Origin: Algoriphagus sediminis | Lineage (GTDB): Bacteria > Bacteroidota > Bacteroidia > Cytophagales > Cyclobacteriaceae | Length of the DNA: 64,000 bases | NCBI RefSeq assembly: GCF_030403435.1 | Contig: NZ_JAUEPH010000002.1 | Location: 310,001-374,000 of the forward strand | Reading direction: 5' to 3' | In this document: positions 40,311 through 50,622 of the stretch, one piece after another | Position numbering within the stretch: position 1 is the stretch's first letter | Layout of the letters: each line of letters begins with the position of its first letter | Notes under the pieces: generated by a model | What the model was told of the DNA's origin: nothing | The model's input: only the letters and a program-made list of their open reading frames with translations | Database searches by the model: none | Made by a program: the position numbers and the translations under genes

Positions 40311-41357
40311 ATGGAAAATAGAACTGATTTACTTCTGGATCAACTCACTCGACGCATTTTGATCCTGGATGGTGCCATGGGTACCATGATTCAACGCCAT
40401 ACTCTTACTGAAGGAGATTTTAGAACCGAAGAGCTTTCTGATCACCCCAAAGCTTTGAAGGGAAATAATGATCTATTATCTCTTTCAAGACCAGACATAA
40501 TTCGAGAAATCCACATGGAATATCTTGAAGCCGGTGCGGATATTATTGAGACAAATACGTTTAGTGGGACCTCTATCGCCCAGGCTGATTATGAATTATC
40601 ACATCTCGCTTACGAGATAAATTTCGAATCAGCTAAAATAGCCAAAGCAGCAGCTTTGGAAATGAGTCAGAAAACTCCAGATCGTCCTCGTTTTGTGGCA
40701 GGAGCTCTTGGGCCGACTAACCGAACGGCCTCGATTTCTCCTGATGTCAATGATCCTGGGTTTCGTGCAGTTACTTTTGATCAGCTAGCCGAGGCTTATG
40801 CAGAACAAACTCGGGGTCTACTTGAAGGTGGGGTAGACATTCTTTTGGTAGAAACTATTTTTGACACACTGAATGCCAAGGCTGCACTATATGCCATTCA
40901 GGAGGTGTTTGAGGAAAGAAATATTCCTCTGGATCCTTTAGAAGGAGGAATACCAATCATGATTTCGGGAACTATCACCGATGCTTCTGGAAGGACATTG
41001 TCAGGTCAAACCACAGAAGCTTTTTTGATTTCGGTTTCACATGTTCCACTGCTTTCGGTGGGATTGAATTGTGCCTTAGGGGCAAAGGAGTTAAGGCCTT
41101 ATTTGAAAGTTTTGGCACAGAAAGCTCCATTTTTTGTTAGTGCCTATCCCAATGCGGGTCTTCCAAATGAATTTGGTGCTTATGACCAGAGTGCTCAAGA
41201 AATGGCAGATCAGGTAGAGGAGTTTCTTAAAGATGGCTTACTGAATATACTAGGAGGCTGCTGCGGTACCACTCCTGAGCATGTGAAAGCTCTGTCCAAC
41301 CTGGCTTCAAAGTATGAGCCAAGGATTTTAAACTTTGAACCTGCAGTAGAGAATTAA
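40311..41357 (+). CDS. metH: Methionine synthase, homocysteine-binding subunit (split MetH, N-terminal part)
   Basis: About 348 residues from ATG 40311; the frame is open upstream but runs through the riboswitch, so earlier starts are excluded. It is the homocysteine S-methyltransferase domain: [34 protein letters not shown], and the zinc cysteines in GLNCALG and [11 protein letters not shown]. It covers only module 1 of MetH; the folate, cobalamin and activation modules are in the next gene, four bases downstream. Together they make methionine from homocysteine and 5-methyl-THF under SAM riboswitch control. Confidence 0.94.
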   Translation: MENRTDLLLDQLTRRILILDGAMGTMIQRHTLTEGDFRTEELSDHPKALKGNNDLLSLSRPDIIREIHMEYLEAGADIIETNTFSGTSIAQADYELSHLAYEINFESAKIAKAAALEMSQKTPDRPRFVAGALGPTNRTASISPDVNDPGFRAVTFDQLAEAYAEQTRGLLEGGVDILLVETIFDTLNAKAALYAIQEVFEERNIPLDPLEGGIPIMISGTITDASGRTLSGQTTEAFLISVSHVPLLSVGLNCALGAKELRPYLKVLAQKAPFFVSAYPNAGLPNEFGAYDQSAQEMADQVEEFLKDGLLNILGGCCGTTPEHVKALSNLASKYEPRILNFEPAVEN

Positions 41358-41361
41358 TCAA

Positions 41362-44058
41362 ATGAATACGCGGAATTATTTAAAGCTTTCTGGCCTTGAG
41401 CCGTTGGTCTTTACTCCAGAATTGAACTTCGTCAATATTGGGGAAAGGACAAATGTGACTGGGTCTAAGAGATTTGCTCGGCTAATCCTGAATGACCAAT
41501 ATGATGAAGCCCTTGAGGTAGCCCTAGATCAGGTCCGTGGTGGTGCGCAAATTTTGGATGTCTGCATGGATGAAGGGATGCTGGATGGCGAAGCTGCGAT
41601 GATTAGATTTTTGAATCTAATTGCCTCTGAACCTGAAATCAGCCGAATTCCCATCATGATTGACAGTTCGAAATGGAGTATAATCCTGGCGGGTCTCAAA
41701 TGTGTTCAGGGTAAGGGAATTGTCAATTCTATCTCCCTGAAGAATGGAGAGCAGGAGTTTCTGGATCAGGCTAAAATGATCAAGAAATTTGGCGCTGCTG
41801 TGGTCGTCATGGCCTTTGATGAAGATGGTCAAGCAGATACCTATGAGCGTCGAATCGAAATTTGTAAAAGGAGTTATGAGCTGCTTGTTCATAAAGCTAA
41901 ATTCAATCCTCAGGACATCATTTTTGACCCGAATATTTTCCCTGTAGCAACAGGAATGGATGAGCATAGAAAAAATGCTCTGGACTTTTTCCTGGCTACA
42001 AAATGGATCAAGACCAATCTCCCAGGAGCCAAAGTCAGTGGAGGAGTGAGTAATGTTAGCTTCTCGTTTAGAGGAAATAATACCGTTAGGGAGGCCATGC
42101 ACGCGGCTTTTCTTTATCATGCTATTCATCATGGTATGGATATGGGCATTGTGAATCCGTCCATGCTTGAAGTATATGATGATATTCCCAAGGACCTGCT
42201 TGAGAAGGTGGAGGATGTACTTTTTGATCGGAAAGAGGATGCCACGGAGCAGCTGCTAGATTTTGCAGAAACGGTAAAGTCTTCTGGCAAAAAGCAAGTA
42301 GCCGATGAAGCATGGAGAAAGGATCCGGTAGCCAAGAGGTTGGAACATGCGCTTGTGAAAGGGATTCTGGATTACATCATTGAGGACACTGAAGCGGCCA
42401 GATTGGAATTAGAAAACCCTTTGAAAGTCATCGAGGGTCCTTTAATGGATGGGATGAATGTAGTGGGAGACCTATTTGGTGAAGGGAAAATGTTTCTGCC
42501 ACAGGTAGTGAAATCCGCTCGAGTGATGAAAAAGGCGGTGGCTTATTTAGAACCTTTTATGCCTTTGCCTGAAGAGGGTCAAGAGGGATCAAATCTAAAA
42601 AAGATTCTAATAGCTACTGTGAAAGGTGATGTACACGATATCGGGAAAAATATCGTCGGTGTGGTTTTGGCATGCAACAGCTACCAGATCATTGATCTTG
42701 GTGTGATGGTGGATGCACAAAAAATTATTGATGAAGCCTTGAAAAATAAAGTGGATATCATCGGTTTGAGTGGGTTAATTACTCCTTCTCTGGATGAGAT
42801 GGTGAATGTGGCCTCGGAAATGGAAAGGCAAGGTCTTAAAATTCCATTGCTTATCGGAGGGGCTACGACTTCACGGATTCACACAGCGGTAAAAATCGAT
42901 CCGGTTTACTCAGGTACAGTGGTGCATGTGACCGATGCTAGTAAATCCGTGCCAATAGCTGGTGAGGCGATTTCAGAAGAGACTCGGGAGGCTTATCATA
43001 AGAAAATCAAGGCAACTTATAAGGAACTACGAGAAGCCCATGCCGCCAGGCAGTCTGTGAAAAAAATGGTGAGCTATGAAGAAGCTAAGGGAAATCCTGT
43101 TCAGATAGAATGGGAAAATTATGAACCTGTGGAGCCAAAGTTTTTAGGAAGGAAGATTTTAGATCTAGATCTACAAACATTAAGAGAATACATTGACTGG
43201 ACTCCATTCTTCAGCACCTGGATGCTCAGCGGGCGCTTTCCCAAAATCCTTGAGGATGCAGTAGTAGGAGAGGAGGCTAAGAAACTTTATGTCGATGCCA
43301 ATGAAATGTTGGATAAGATTATCGCTGAAAAGTGGCTCTCAGCTAAAGGTACTTTCGGTCTTTATCCTACGGAAAGAAAAGGCGACGATACGATTGTGTA
43401 CGATCCGAACTCAGGTTTGGAACTTGGAAAGTTCCATTTTTTGCGACAGCAGGGTAAGAAAGGCAGCGGAGTACCAAACAGGTCTTTAGCTGATTACCTG
43501 GCTCCGGAGCATAAAGATTTTATCGGGTGCTTTGCAGTGACTGCCGGGCTGGGAATGGAATCCAAACTAGAGGAATTCAAAGCTTCCGGAGACGATTACA
43601 ATGATATTTTATTCAAAGCTTTGGCCGACAGGCTGGCGGAGGCCGCGGCTGAGTACCTTCATGAAAAGGTTCGGAAGGAAGATTGGGGGTATGCCAGTCA
43701 GGAGTCACTGGAAAATGACTCACTGATTCGGGAGGAATATCAAGGAATCAGGCCTGCTCCAGGCTATCCGGCATGCCCTGAGCATTCCGAAAAGGAGACC
43801 ATTTCAAAGCTTTTGGACCTTGAGAATTCTATAGGGATCAAATTGACTAGTAGCTACGCCATGTATCCTACTAGTTCGGTATCTGGATTTTATTTTGCTC
43901 ATCCAGATTCGAAGTATTTTGGACTTGGAAAAATCGGCCAAGACCAGGTGGCTAGTTATGCCGATAGAAAAGGGATTTCTTTAACCGAAGCTGAAAAATT
44001 ATTATCACCCAATTTGGCGTACAGTCCGACGCCCATTTCTACTGAAACAGTTTTATGA
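41362..44058 (+). CDS. metH: Methionine synthase, folate/cobalamin/activation subunit (split MetH, C-terminal part)
   Basis: An 898-residue protein with three MetH modules. Pterin-binding: [47 protein letters not shown]. Cobalamin-binding: cap, then [17 protein letters not shown] with the cobalt-ligand His at residue 425, and [32 protein letters not shown]-binding activation domain: [36 protein letters not shown] and [17 protein letters not shown]. It follows its partner by four bases and overlaps metF by four (ATGA), so all three are one operon. Confidence 0.95.
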   Translation: MNTRNYLKLSGLEPLVFTPELNFVNIGERTNVTGSKRFARLILNDQYDEALEVALDQVRGGAQILDVCMDEGMLDGEAAMIRFLNLIASEPEISRIPIMIDSSKWSIILAGLKCVQGKGIVNSISLKNGEQEFLDQAKMIKKFGAAVVVMAFDEDGQADTYERRIEICKRSYELLVHKAKFNPQDIIFDPNIFPVATGMDEHRKNALDFFLATKWIKTNLPGAKVSGGVSNVSFSFRGNNTVREAMHAAFLYHAIHHGMDMGIVNPSMLEVYDDIPKDLLEKVEDVLFDRKEDATEQLLDFAETVKSSGKKQVADEAWRKDPVAKRLEHALVKGILDYIIEDTEAARLELENPLKVIEGPLMDGMNVVGDLFGEGKMFLPQVVKSARVMKKAVAYLEPFMPLPEEGQEGSNLKKILIATVKGDVHDIGKNIVGVVLACNSYQIIDLGVMVDAQKIIDEALKNKVDIIGLSGLITPSLDEMVNVASEMERQGLKIPLLIGGATTSRIHTAVKIDPVYSGTVVHVTDASKSVPIAGEAISEETREAYHKKIKATYKELREAHAARQSVKKMVSYEEAKGNPVQIEWENYEPVEPKFLGRKILDLDLQTLREYIDWTPFFSTWMLSGRFPKILEDAVVGEEAKKLYVDANEMLDKIIAEKWLSAKGTFGLYPTERKGDDTIVYDPNSGLELGKFHFLRQQGKKGSGVPNRSLADYLAPEHKDFIGCFAVTAGLGMESKLEEFKASGDDYNDILFKALADRLAEAAAEYLHEKVRKEDWGYASQESLENDSLIREEYQGIRPAPGYPACPEHSEKETISKLLDLENSIGIKLTSSYAMYPTSSVSGFYFAHPDSKYFGLGKIGQDQVASYADRKGISLTEAEKLLSPNLAYSPTPISTETVL

Positions 44059-45008
44059 AAATAACCGAGCATTTAGCGAGTTCAAATAAAACGCTTTTCT
44101 CCTTTGAGATTCTTCCGCCCTTAAAAGGGCAAAGCTTAAAAGACCTGATGAAGGGAATTGAGCCCTTAATGGAGTTCAAACCTCCCTTTGTGGATGTTAC
44201 CTATCATCGGGAGGAATACATCTATAAAAAACACCCTAATGGGCTCTTAGAGAGGATTAGCACCAAAAAGCGTCCTGGAACGGTTGGGATTTGCGCAGCC
44301 ATTATGAATCAATTTAAAATTGATGCGGTACCTCATTTGCTTTGTGGAGGTTTCACCAAAGAAGAAACTGAAAATGCTCTGATTGATCTGAATTTTATCG
44401 GGGTGGAAAATGTCCTCGCGCTTCGTGGGGATGCTCCAAAGACGGAAGGAAGATTTGTGGCGGAGGAAGGTGGTCATCATTATGCAAGTGAACTAGTGAA
44501 GCAAATTGTGCAAATGAATAATGGTAAATATCTACATGAGGAAACGGAGCCGGCTTTTCACACGGATTTTTGTGTAGGTGTGGCAGGCTATCCTGAAAAA
44601 CACTTTGAGGCTCCGTCCATGAAATTTGACTTGAAATATCTGAAGGAAAAAGTGAATCAAGGAGCTGAGTATATCGTCACTCAGATGTTTTTCGATAATG
44701 CGAAGTACTTTAAGTTTGTAGAAGATGTCCGTGCAGCTGGAATTGATGTGCCGATTATTCCGGGCATTAAACCTATCAGTACTATTAACCAAATCACCAT
44801 GCTTCCAAGAACCTTCTTTTTGGATCTACCGGATGCCTTGATGGATGAGTTGGAGAAGTGCAAAACCAACCAGGAAGTAAAAGAAGTAGGGATTGAATGG
44901 GCGATCACCCAAAGTAAGGAGCTGATCGCTGCCAATGTCCCTTCTCTACATTTTTATACGATGAGTAAAGCTCATTCCACTTATAAAATTGCTGAGGCGG
45001 TATTTTAG
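44055..45008 (+). CDS. metF: 5,10-methylenetetrahydrofolate reductase
   Basis: A 317-residue MetF-type TIM-barrel flavoprotein. Conserved parts: [17 protein letters not shown] (Glu in FEILPP), [21 protein letters not shown] (the RGD motif), [26 protein letters not shown] and [14 protein letters not shown]. It reduces 5,10-methylene-THF to 5-methyl-THF, the methyl donor for MetH. The start overlaps the metH stop (ATGA), showing translational coupling. Slightly longer than the E. coli enzyme. Confidence 0.95.
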   Translation: MKITEHLASSNKTLFSFEILPPLKGQSLKDLMKGIEPLMEFKPPFVDVTYHREEYIYKKHPNGLLERISTKKRPGTVGICAAIMNQFKIDAVPHLLCGGFTKEETENALIDLNFIGVENVLALRGDAPKTEGRFVAEEGGHHYASELVKQIVQMNNGKYLHEETEPAFHTDFCVGVAGYPEKHFEAPSMKFDLKYLKEKVNQGAEYIVTQMFFDNAKYFKFVEDVRAAGIDVPIIPGIKPISTINQITMLPRTFFLDLPDALMDELEKCKTNQEVKEVGIEWAITQSKELIAANVPSLHFYTMSKAHSTYKIAEAVF

Positions 45009-45027
45009 AAATGGCCTGATTAAAATT

Positions 45028-45765
45028 ATGAAGAGAGTATTTATTGGAATTCTGATTCTTTTTCAGTCTTCTTTGTTAACTGCCCAAGAGCTGGAATACT
45101 TAAATGCCTATGAGTATCCTGTAGAGGATATTTCAGAGTATTCCTATTCCTATGTGAAGTCGACTTCCACTAAGGGGAATGTCATTCAAACTCAAATTTT
45201 TAACCTGGATACCATTAAGGTTTATCATGCTACAACTTTACTGAATGATAAAGGTGAAGCAAGCAGTGAAAGGGTTTTGAGGTATTATGAAGATGGGGTC
45301 ATGAAATCTAATCTCAGACAAAATTTTGATGAGAAGACGAGCGAAGAAAAGCATTACTATCCAAATGGAGCTTTAAAGCTCGAACGCATCAAAAAGAAGG
45401 GAGACACGATTTCAGAGAAATATTTTGATCCAGATGGTAATCCTGCAGATGCAAAAGATTTTCAGGAGCCTTCACCTAAAGGTGGGTCAAAAGCCTGGAA
45501 TAAGTACCTCACCCAAAATTTGAGATATCCTAAGATTTCAATGGCGGGAGGTTTGGAAGGAACTGTGGTTATTGTTTTTGATTTGGATGAGCAGGGCAAA
45601 ATGACAGATTTCAAAGTTGCGAATCCTGCAATCGAGAGGTTTGAACTTGAAAAAGAAGCCATAAGGGTGGTGAAGTTTTATCCGGAAGCTTGGGAACCGA
45701 AAATGGAAAATGGGGTTCCAGTAAAAACTGAGATTAAAATCCCAATAAGGTTTAAGTTAAGCTAG
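45028..45765 (+). CDS. Secreted protein with MORN/YwqK-like strands and TonB C-terminal domain
   Basis: About 245 residues from ATG 45028, giving a signal peptide (RVFIGILILFQSSLLTAQ); a longer start at 44989 lies inside metF. The middle has YwqK-like strand pairs (RYYEDGVMKSNLRQNFDEK, HYYPNGALKLERIKKKG). The last ~90 residues are a TonB_C domain (YLTQNLRYPKISMAGGLEGT, VIVFDLDEQGKMTDFKV). It lacks the usual N-terminal membrane anchor and Pro-rich spacer of true TonB, so it is probably a periplasmic TonB-like protein rather than an energy transducer. It starts 19 bp after metF and may be read from the methionine operon. Confidence 0.8.
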   Translation: MKRVFIGILILFQSSLLTAQELEYLNAYEYPVEDISEYSYSYVKSTSTKGNVIQTQIFNLDTIKVYHATTLLNDKGEASSERVLRYYEDGVMKSNLRQNFDEKTSEEKHYYPNGALKLERIKKKGDTISEKYFDPDGNPADAKDFQEPSPKGGSKAWNKYLTQNLRYPKISMAGGLEGTVVIVFDLDEQGKMTDFKVANPAIERFELEKEAIRVVKFYPEAWEPKMENGVPVKTEIKIPIRFKLS

Positions 45766-45767
45766 TT

Positions 45768-47021
45768 CTACCCCATTTTCCTCAGGGCCTCCACAAAATG
45801 ATCCAATTCGGCGGTCGAGGTATAAACATTAGGACAGATTCGGCAACCATGAACTCCCTGGCCATCTATCGCCACAGTCCAGATTTGATGCTCATCAAGT
45901 AAAGTCTTAGCCATTTCGGCCGGTTTCATGCCCTTGATTCCTACGTTTCCGATTCCACAAGAGCGGGCTTTATCTTCCGGCGTATTGATCACCACATGAT
46001 CCAGTTCTCTGGCCTTATCGATCCAGTAATTTTGAAGATATCTTAATCGGTCCTCCTTCCTTTTTCCTCCAATAGCATTATGGAAGTCAATAGCATCGCC
46101 AATCGCGAGATCATTATGAACCGGATGTGTTCCTATATGATTTAACCTTCGGATATCTCCAGGCTCAGTTTTGCCTTCCGCCAAAAGCGGCCAGATTTTA
46201 TCAATATGCTCTTTTCTCACATATAGGAATCCAGCGCCCAAAGGAGCACTGAGCCATTTATGGAGACTCGTGCCATAGTAATCACAATCTAAATCATCAA
46301 TGGAGAATTGGAATTGCCCGAAAGCATGCGCTCCATCCACCATTACCTCCACACCTCTGGCATGGGCCATATCGCAGATTTTGCGAATAGGTAGTATATG
46401 TCCAGTGATATTGACAATATGGCAAACCATTATCAGCTTAGTGTTTGGAGTAATCGCATTGGCATAGGCCTGAACTACTTCCTCATCATTGGCTGGATGC
46501 ATGGGCACATCGATAACCTTCCTTTTGATCCCGAATCTCTGTTCCACCATTTTGAAATGGTTAAGCATGGCCCCATAATCCTGATTTGCCATAATGGCTT
46601 CATCGCCTTCTTTCCATGGGAAGCCGGCAATGATCAGATCTAGGGACTCTGTGGTGTTCCTTGTGATACAAAGTTCCTCTTCACTACACCCGGCCATTTC
46701 TGCCAAGCGAGCAGCAATTTTATTCTTATTGTCCCACTGAACGGTCCTCATATAGTAGGAGGCTTGATAGTTAACCTCTCGGATATGATCGACCAGTCTT
46801 TCCAGGGTGGGCTGGGGAATCATGCAGTAAAAGCCATTTTCAAGGTTGATATAATCCGGTTTGAGCAAATAGTCTGAACGGATTTTACCCCAAAAATCTT
46901 CATTCTCTGCAAGGTTTGATTTCCCCTCGTATTGCTCAATGAGTTGAGATATCTGGTCCAGAAAAGGGAAGGTGCCTAGGGTGCCTAAGGTGGCTTGTTT
47001 CAAGAAGGTTCTTTTATTCAT
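45768..47021 (-). CDS. Class V aminotransferase-fold PLP enzyme with twin-arginine-like leader
   Basis: A 417-residue PLP enzyme of the cysteine desulfurase/isopenicillin N epimerase group. Seen: CITRNTTESLDLIIAGFPW (phosphate-binding region), MVDGAHAFGQFQFSIDDLD (PLP Asp and following residues) and the Schiff-base Lys in YGTSLHKWLSAPLGAGFLYV. The N-terminus, NKRTFLKQATLGTLGTFPFL, looks like a Tat-type leader with KR instead of RR, so export is possible. The substrate cannot be read from sequence. It converges with the TonB_C gene with a two-base gap. Confidence 0.85.
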   Translation of the reverse strand: MNKRTFLKQATLGTLGTFPFLDQISQLIEQYEGKSNLAENEDFWGKIRSDYLLKPDYINLENGFYCMIPQPTLERLVDHIREVNYQASYYMRTVQWDNKNKIAARLAEMAGCSEEELCITRNTTESLDLIIAGFPWKEGDEAIMANQDYGAMLNHFKMVEQRFGIKRKVIDVPMHPANDEEVVQAYANAITPNTKLIMVCHIVNITGHILPIRKICDMAHARGVEVMVDGAHAFGQFQFSIDDLDCDYYGTSLHKWLSAPLGAGFLYVRKEHIDKIWPLLAEGKTEPGDIRRLNHIGTHPVHNDLAIGDAIDFHNAIGGKRKEDRLRYLQNYWIDKARELDHVVINTPEDKARSCGIGNVGIKGMKPAEMAKTLLDEHQIWTVAIDGQGVHGCRICPNVYTSTAELDHFVEALRKMG

Positions 47022-47121
47022 AAATGCAGGGTTTGGATTAAAATAGGAACTTCTTTTTCAGATTTCAAATTTGCTTTGACCAAGAGATAAACAAATACCT
47101 GAATGCGGGGTTTTCTCCTAT

Positions 47122-47679
47122 GTGGCTGAACAATTACCATATTTAACATCAGAGAGTACTGTGGAAGAAAGAATAACCTATCTTATGGCTGATCAGGATA
47201 AAAAAGCTCTGACTCTGATTTTCGATAATTATGGTTCTTTGTTGCTAAATGTGATCATGCGAGTAATCAAGGACCGCATGATGGCAGAGGATGTGCTCCA
47301 GCAGGTATTGATCAAGGTTTGGAATCATTCCAATACCTTCGATTCTAATAAAGGTTCTATTTTTACCTGGTTGGTAACCATCTCTCGAAATGCTGCAATA
47401 GATAAAACACGAACAAAGGATTTTAGGCTTACTCAGGAATCTGAAAGGAGTGTTGAACTCGTAAATATTACTGAAAGGAAAATTGCTGAGGACCCAATTG
47501 AAAAAATGTATGTTGATCAATTAGTCAATCAGTTGCCAGAGGAGCAGAAAAAGTTGATAAGTATGTCTTTTTTTGAAGGATATTCTCACCGAGAGATTTC
47601 CGATTCATTGGACATGCCATTAGGAACGGTGAAGACTAGAATCAGGTTAGCCATTAATCATCTTAGAGGGGTAATTTAA
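47122..47679 (+). CDS. ECF-type RNA polymerase sigma factor
   Basis: A 185-residue sigma-70 family factor with region 2 (IFDNYGSLLLNVIMRVIKDR, MAEDVLQQVLIKVWNHSNTF, SIFTWLVTISRNAAIDKTR) and region 4 (LPEEQKKLISMSFFEGYSHR, EISDSLDMPLGTVKTRIRLA). The first codon is GTG 47122; ATG 47185 just before region 2 is an alternative. It belongs to the SigK-like group. The next gene, starting immediately after the stop, is its anti-sigma factor. Confidence 0.93.
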   Translation: MAEQLPYLTSESTVEERITYLMADQDKKALTLIFDNYGSLLLNVIMRVIKDRMMAEDVLQQVLIKVWNHSNTFDSNKGSIFTWLVTISRNAAIDKTRTKDFRLTQESERSVELVNITERKIAEDPIEKMYVDQLVNQLPEEQKKLISMSFFEGYSHREISDSLDMPLGTVKTRIRLAINHLRGVI

Positions 47680-48534
47680 GTGGATATAAAAGAATACATA
47701 GCGTCAGGAATACTAGAGGCCTATTGGGCAGGTGAACTCAGTGAAGAGGAGATGAAAGAAGTGGATCGCATTGCCTCCATTCATCCAAAGGTAAAAGCAG
47801 AATTAGATGGAATCAAAGAAGCCTTGGAATCTTATGGCAAGTCCACTAGAAAAGATCCAAATCGAAATGTGCTTTCTGCTGCCTTGAGTGAAATTAAAGA
47901 AGATGAGCAATCTGAATTTTTGAAGGAAGTGTTTAATGAGGAAGAAAGTCCAGAGGAAACTAAATCCCAAATCAAAACCTCGAAACTTCCATTTTGGTCG
48001 GTGGCTGCATCAATACTTCTTCTGATAAGCCTTGCCTTTAATTTCTATTTCTTTTCTAAGTTTCAATCCTCGAATGAGCAGCTGATAGCTTTGCAAAATG
48101 ATCTAGAAGTAATCAGAAATCAGCAATCATCCTTAGTAGATTTAGCACAAGAGCAAAAGCAAGAACTTGCTTATGCTGATCTCAGAATTGCGCATTTTTT
48201 GAATAAGGACAACATCCATGTGAGGATGGATGGGCTGGATATTTCTCCGGAGTCATTTGCAAATGTTTTCTGGAATGTAAAGACCAATGCAGTTTTTATT
48301 AGTGTGGATAATCTTCCTGAACCACCTCATGGTCACCAATATCAGCTTTGGGCTATAAAGGCTGGTCAGGCACCTATTGATGCAGGAATTTTCGATCACA
48401 GCCTTCTTGTGCAGGAACTCAAGGTCATTAAGGGCGATGTACAAGCTTTTGCAGTCACCCTGGAAAAGGAGGGAGGAAGTCCCGTCGCAACTGTGGATCA
48501 AACCTATGTGAAAGGATTTTTGGGAAAAAGTTAA
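47680..48534 (+). CDS. RskA-type anti-sigma factor
   Basis: A 284-residue protein with a GTG start directly after the sigma-factor stop. The cytoplasmic N-terminal domain (DIKEYIASGILEAYWAGELS, EEEMKEVDRIASIHPKVKAE) would hold the sigma factor; no zinc HxxxCxxC motif is seen. One membrane helix spans about residues 107-128 (FWSVAASILLLISLAFNFYF). A periplasmic coiled region follows, then an RskA C-terminal domain (FISVDNLPEPPHGHQYQLWA). Release of the sigma factor is likely by proteolysis after a periplasmic signal. Confidence 0.9.
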   Translation: MDIKEYIASGILEAYWAGELSEEEMKEVDRIASIHPKVKAELDGIKEALESYGKSTRKDPNRNVLSAALSEIKEDEQSEFLKEVFNEEESPEETKSQIKTSKLPFWSVAASILLLISLAFNFYFFSKFQSSNEQLIALQNDLEVIRNQQSSLVDLAQEQKQELAYADLRIAHFLNKDNIHVRMDGLDISPESFANVFWNVKTNAVFISVDNLPEPPHGHQYQLWAIKAGQAPIDAGIFDHSLLVQELKVIKGDVQAFAVTLEKEGGSPVATVDQTYVKGFLGKS

Positions 48535-48612
48535 GCTTCAAAAATCCACTGGCCATTTTCAGGTCGTATCTAGGGTAGATTTAATCAAAAACATCATTTA
48601 AACTAACCTAGA

Positions 48613-49113
48613 ATGAAAACTCAAAAACTATTCAATTTCGCCTTGGGTGCAGTAGTTGCACTATTTATGATGGTATCTACTGCGCAGGCGCAAAGCAAAA
48701 ACATCGTTGAACTTGCGGTAGGAAATGACAATCTATCCACTTTGGTGGCCGCTGTAAAGGCTGGTGGTTTGGTAGAAACACTTTCTGGAAATGGTCCTTT
48801 TACCGTTTTTGCACCTACCAATGAAGCATTTGCAGCATTACCCGCAGGCACCTTAGAAACTCTTTTGAAGCCAGAGAATAAGGATCAGTTAGTGGCTATT
48901 TTAACTTATCACGTGGTACCAGGCAAAGTCATGTCAGGTGATTTGAGCAATGGCCAAAAAGCTGCTACGGTTCAGGGAGAAAATGTGGACGTAGCCATTT
49001 CTGGTGGAGGAGTGAAAATCAGCGGAGCTAATGTGGTAGCAGCGGATGTCAACGCCTCGAATGGAGTAGTACACGTAATCGATCAGGTGATTCTACCACC
49101 AAGTATGAGATAA
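48613..49113 (+). CDS. Secreted fasciclin-domain protein
   Basis: A 166-residue protein with a signal peptide (FALGAVVALFMMVSTAQAQS) and one FAS1 domain: LSTLVAAVKAGGLVETLSGN, GPFTVFAPTNEAFAALPAGT, LVAILTYHVVPGKVMSGDLS and GVVHVIDQVILPP. FAS1 domains mediate adhesion at the cell surface. It follows the sigma/anti-sigma pair and is a likely target of that sigma factor, an arrangement found in other Bacteroidota. A strong terminator ends the unit. Confidence 0.93.
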   Translation: MKTQKLFNFALGAVVALFMMVSTAQAQSKNIVELAVGNDNLSTLVAAVKAGGLVETLSGNGPFTVFAPTNEAFAALPAGTLETLLKPENKDQLVAILTYHVVPGKVMSGDLSNGQKAATVQGENVDVAISGGGVKISGANVVAADVNASNGVVHVIDQVILPPSMR

Positions 49114-49140
49114 GCTGAAACCCAAGTTAGATTTTGCACT

Positions 49141-49169
49141 AAACCCCTGGCATTGTTCAGGGGTTTTTT
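49141..49169 (+). terminator. Terminator after the fasciclin gene
   Basis: AAACCCCTG pairs with CAGGGGTTT across an eight-base loop, followed by a T run. Confidence 0.9.
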
Positions 49170-49213
49170 ATGTCCGGATTTTTTATTCAAAAGCTAGGTT
49201 GTAAGATTGTGAT

Positions 49214-50062
49214 GTGAAACTGATCGAATGCCCCAGAGATGCCATGCAAGGCATACCCAATTTTATTGATACAGCCATCAAGGCAGCCTATATCAACCAG
49301 CTGGCTCATGTTGGCTTTGATACCATCGATTTTGGCAGTTTTGTGAGCCCAAAAGCAATACCTCAGATGCGTGATACTGCTGAGGTTCTTGAGCTTTTGG
49401 ATCTTCATGATACGGAGTCAAAGCTTCTTGCAATCGTGGCAAATGTTCGTGGGGCTGAAGATGCCTTACAGTTCGAAGAAATTGATTATTTGGGTTTTCC
49501 ACTTTCCATCTCCGAAACTTTCCAAAAGCGAAACACAAATGCTTCTATTACAGAGGCTTTAAAAACTGTGGAGGAAATTCAAAATCGCTGCGAAGTAAAA
49601 GGAAAAGCCCTAGTGACTTATCTCAGTATGGGCTTTGGTAACCCTTATGGGGACCCTTATTCCCCAGAATTAGTAGCCGAATTTGTAGAAAAACTAGATG
49701 AGTTGGGAATAAAAATTATCTCTCTTTCTGATACAATTGGTTCCGCGAGTCCTGCCTTGATTACCGAACTTTTTGAAGTGCAGATTCCCTCTTTCCCACA
49801 TATCGAGTTTGGGGCTCATCTTCACAGTCGTAAAGAGGATGTCTCAGCCAAGGTGAAGGCCGGAGTAGAAGCTGGTTGTACTCGGTTTGATGGAGCTTTA
49901 AACGGTTTTGGAGGTTGCCCCATGGCAAAGGATGATCTTGTAGGAAATATGGCGACGGAGCAGATGATCGAAACTTTAGAAGGGTTGGGCTATGATTTAG
50001 GCTTGAATAAGGCGGAGCTTCAAGAGGCAATGAAGCTGACGAGTTTTGTCTTTGATCAATGA
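49214..50062 (+). CDS. Hydroxymethylglutaryl-CoA lyase
   Basis: A 282-residue HMGL-like TIM barrel with a GTG start at 49214; KLIECPRDAMQG is the normal family N-terminus, so no upstream start is needed. Marks: ECPRDAMQGIPNF (catalytic Arg, metal Asp), YLSMGFGNPYGDPYS, LSDTIGSASP, FGAHLHSRKED (metal His pair) and FDGALNGFGGCPMAKDD (catalytic Cys loop). It splits HMG-CoA into acetoacetate and acetyl-CoA, the last step of leucine breakdown. Its stop overlaps the next start (ATGA). Confidence 0.92.
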   Translation: MKLIECPRDAMQGIPNFIDTAIKAAYINQLAHVGFDTIDFGSFVSPKAIPQMRDTAEVLELLDLHDTESKLLAIVANVRGAEDALQFEEIDYLGFPLSISETFQKRNTNASITEALKTVEEIQNRCEVKGKALVTYLSMGFGNPYGDPYSPELVAEFVEKLDELGIKIISLSDTIGSASPALITELFEVQIPSFPHIEFGAHLHSRKEDVSAKVKAGVEAGCTRFDGALNGFGGCPMAKDDLVGNMATEQMIETLEGLGYDLGLNKAELQEAMKLTSFVFDQ

Positions 50063-50622
50063 GTATGAGTCAGGCAAGGGTAAAATCAAAAGTGATTCTT
50101 CTTAGGCGTTTGAGGCGCTTACATCGCTGGCTGGGTATTCCATTGATGTTGTTCTTTTTGGTTATTGGGGTTACCTCGGTCTTACTTGCCTGGAAGAAGA
50201 AGATGGAGTTATTACCCGCTACCCAGAAAAGTGAGCTTTTATCTGATCAGAAGGAATGGATATCTCCGGTGCAGATGATAGAAATAGCCAAATCGGAAAT
50301 GATGAAGAAGGGGGAGTCCACTGAGGTGGACCGAATTGATATTCGACCTGATAAGGGAATAGCCAAGGTTACTTTTAAGACCCATTTTTCAGAAGTCCAA
50401 CTGGATGGGTTTTCCGGGGAGGTTCTGTCTGTAGAAACCCGACATTCAGATTGGATTGAGAAGGTCCACGATGGAAGTATTGTGGATTATTACTTTTGGC
50501 AGTCGGAGACAGCCAAATTAACCTACTCCAGTGCTACAGCCTTTGGGTTGATCTTGATGAGTATCAGTGGGTTTTATTTGTGGTACTTCCCAAAGCGAAT
50601 AAGGAAGCTAAAACAGAGTTAG
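50059..50622 (+). CDS. PepSY-associated membrane protein
   Basis: A 187-residue protein with an N-terminal helix (HRWLGIPLMLFFLVIGVTSV), a periplasmic PepSY-like domain (VDRIDIRPDKGIAKVTFKTH, VQLDGFSGEVLSVETRHSDW) and a C-terminal helix (TAFGLILMSISGFYLWYFPK). This is a short version of the PepSY-TM family found with iron uptake and reduction systems. It overlaps the HMG-CoA lyase gene by four bases but has no obvious functional link to it. Confidence 0.82.
   Translation: MSMSQARVKSKVILLRRLRRLHRWLGIPLMLFFLVIGVTSVLLAWKKKMELLPATQKSELLSDQKEWISPVQMIEIAKSEMMKKGESTEVDRIDIRPDKGIAKVTFKTHFSEVQLDGFSGEVLSVETRHSDWIEKVHDGSIVDYYFWQSETAKLTYSSATAFGLILMSISGFYLWYFPKRIRKLKQS

Noticed and set aside
45028-45765. 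True TonB energy transducer
   Set aside because: It has a cleavable signal peptide and no N-terminal membrane anchor with Pro-rich spacer; only the C-terminal domain is TonB-like.
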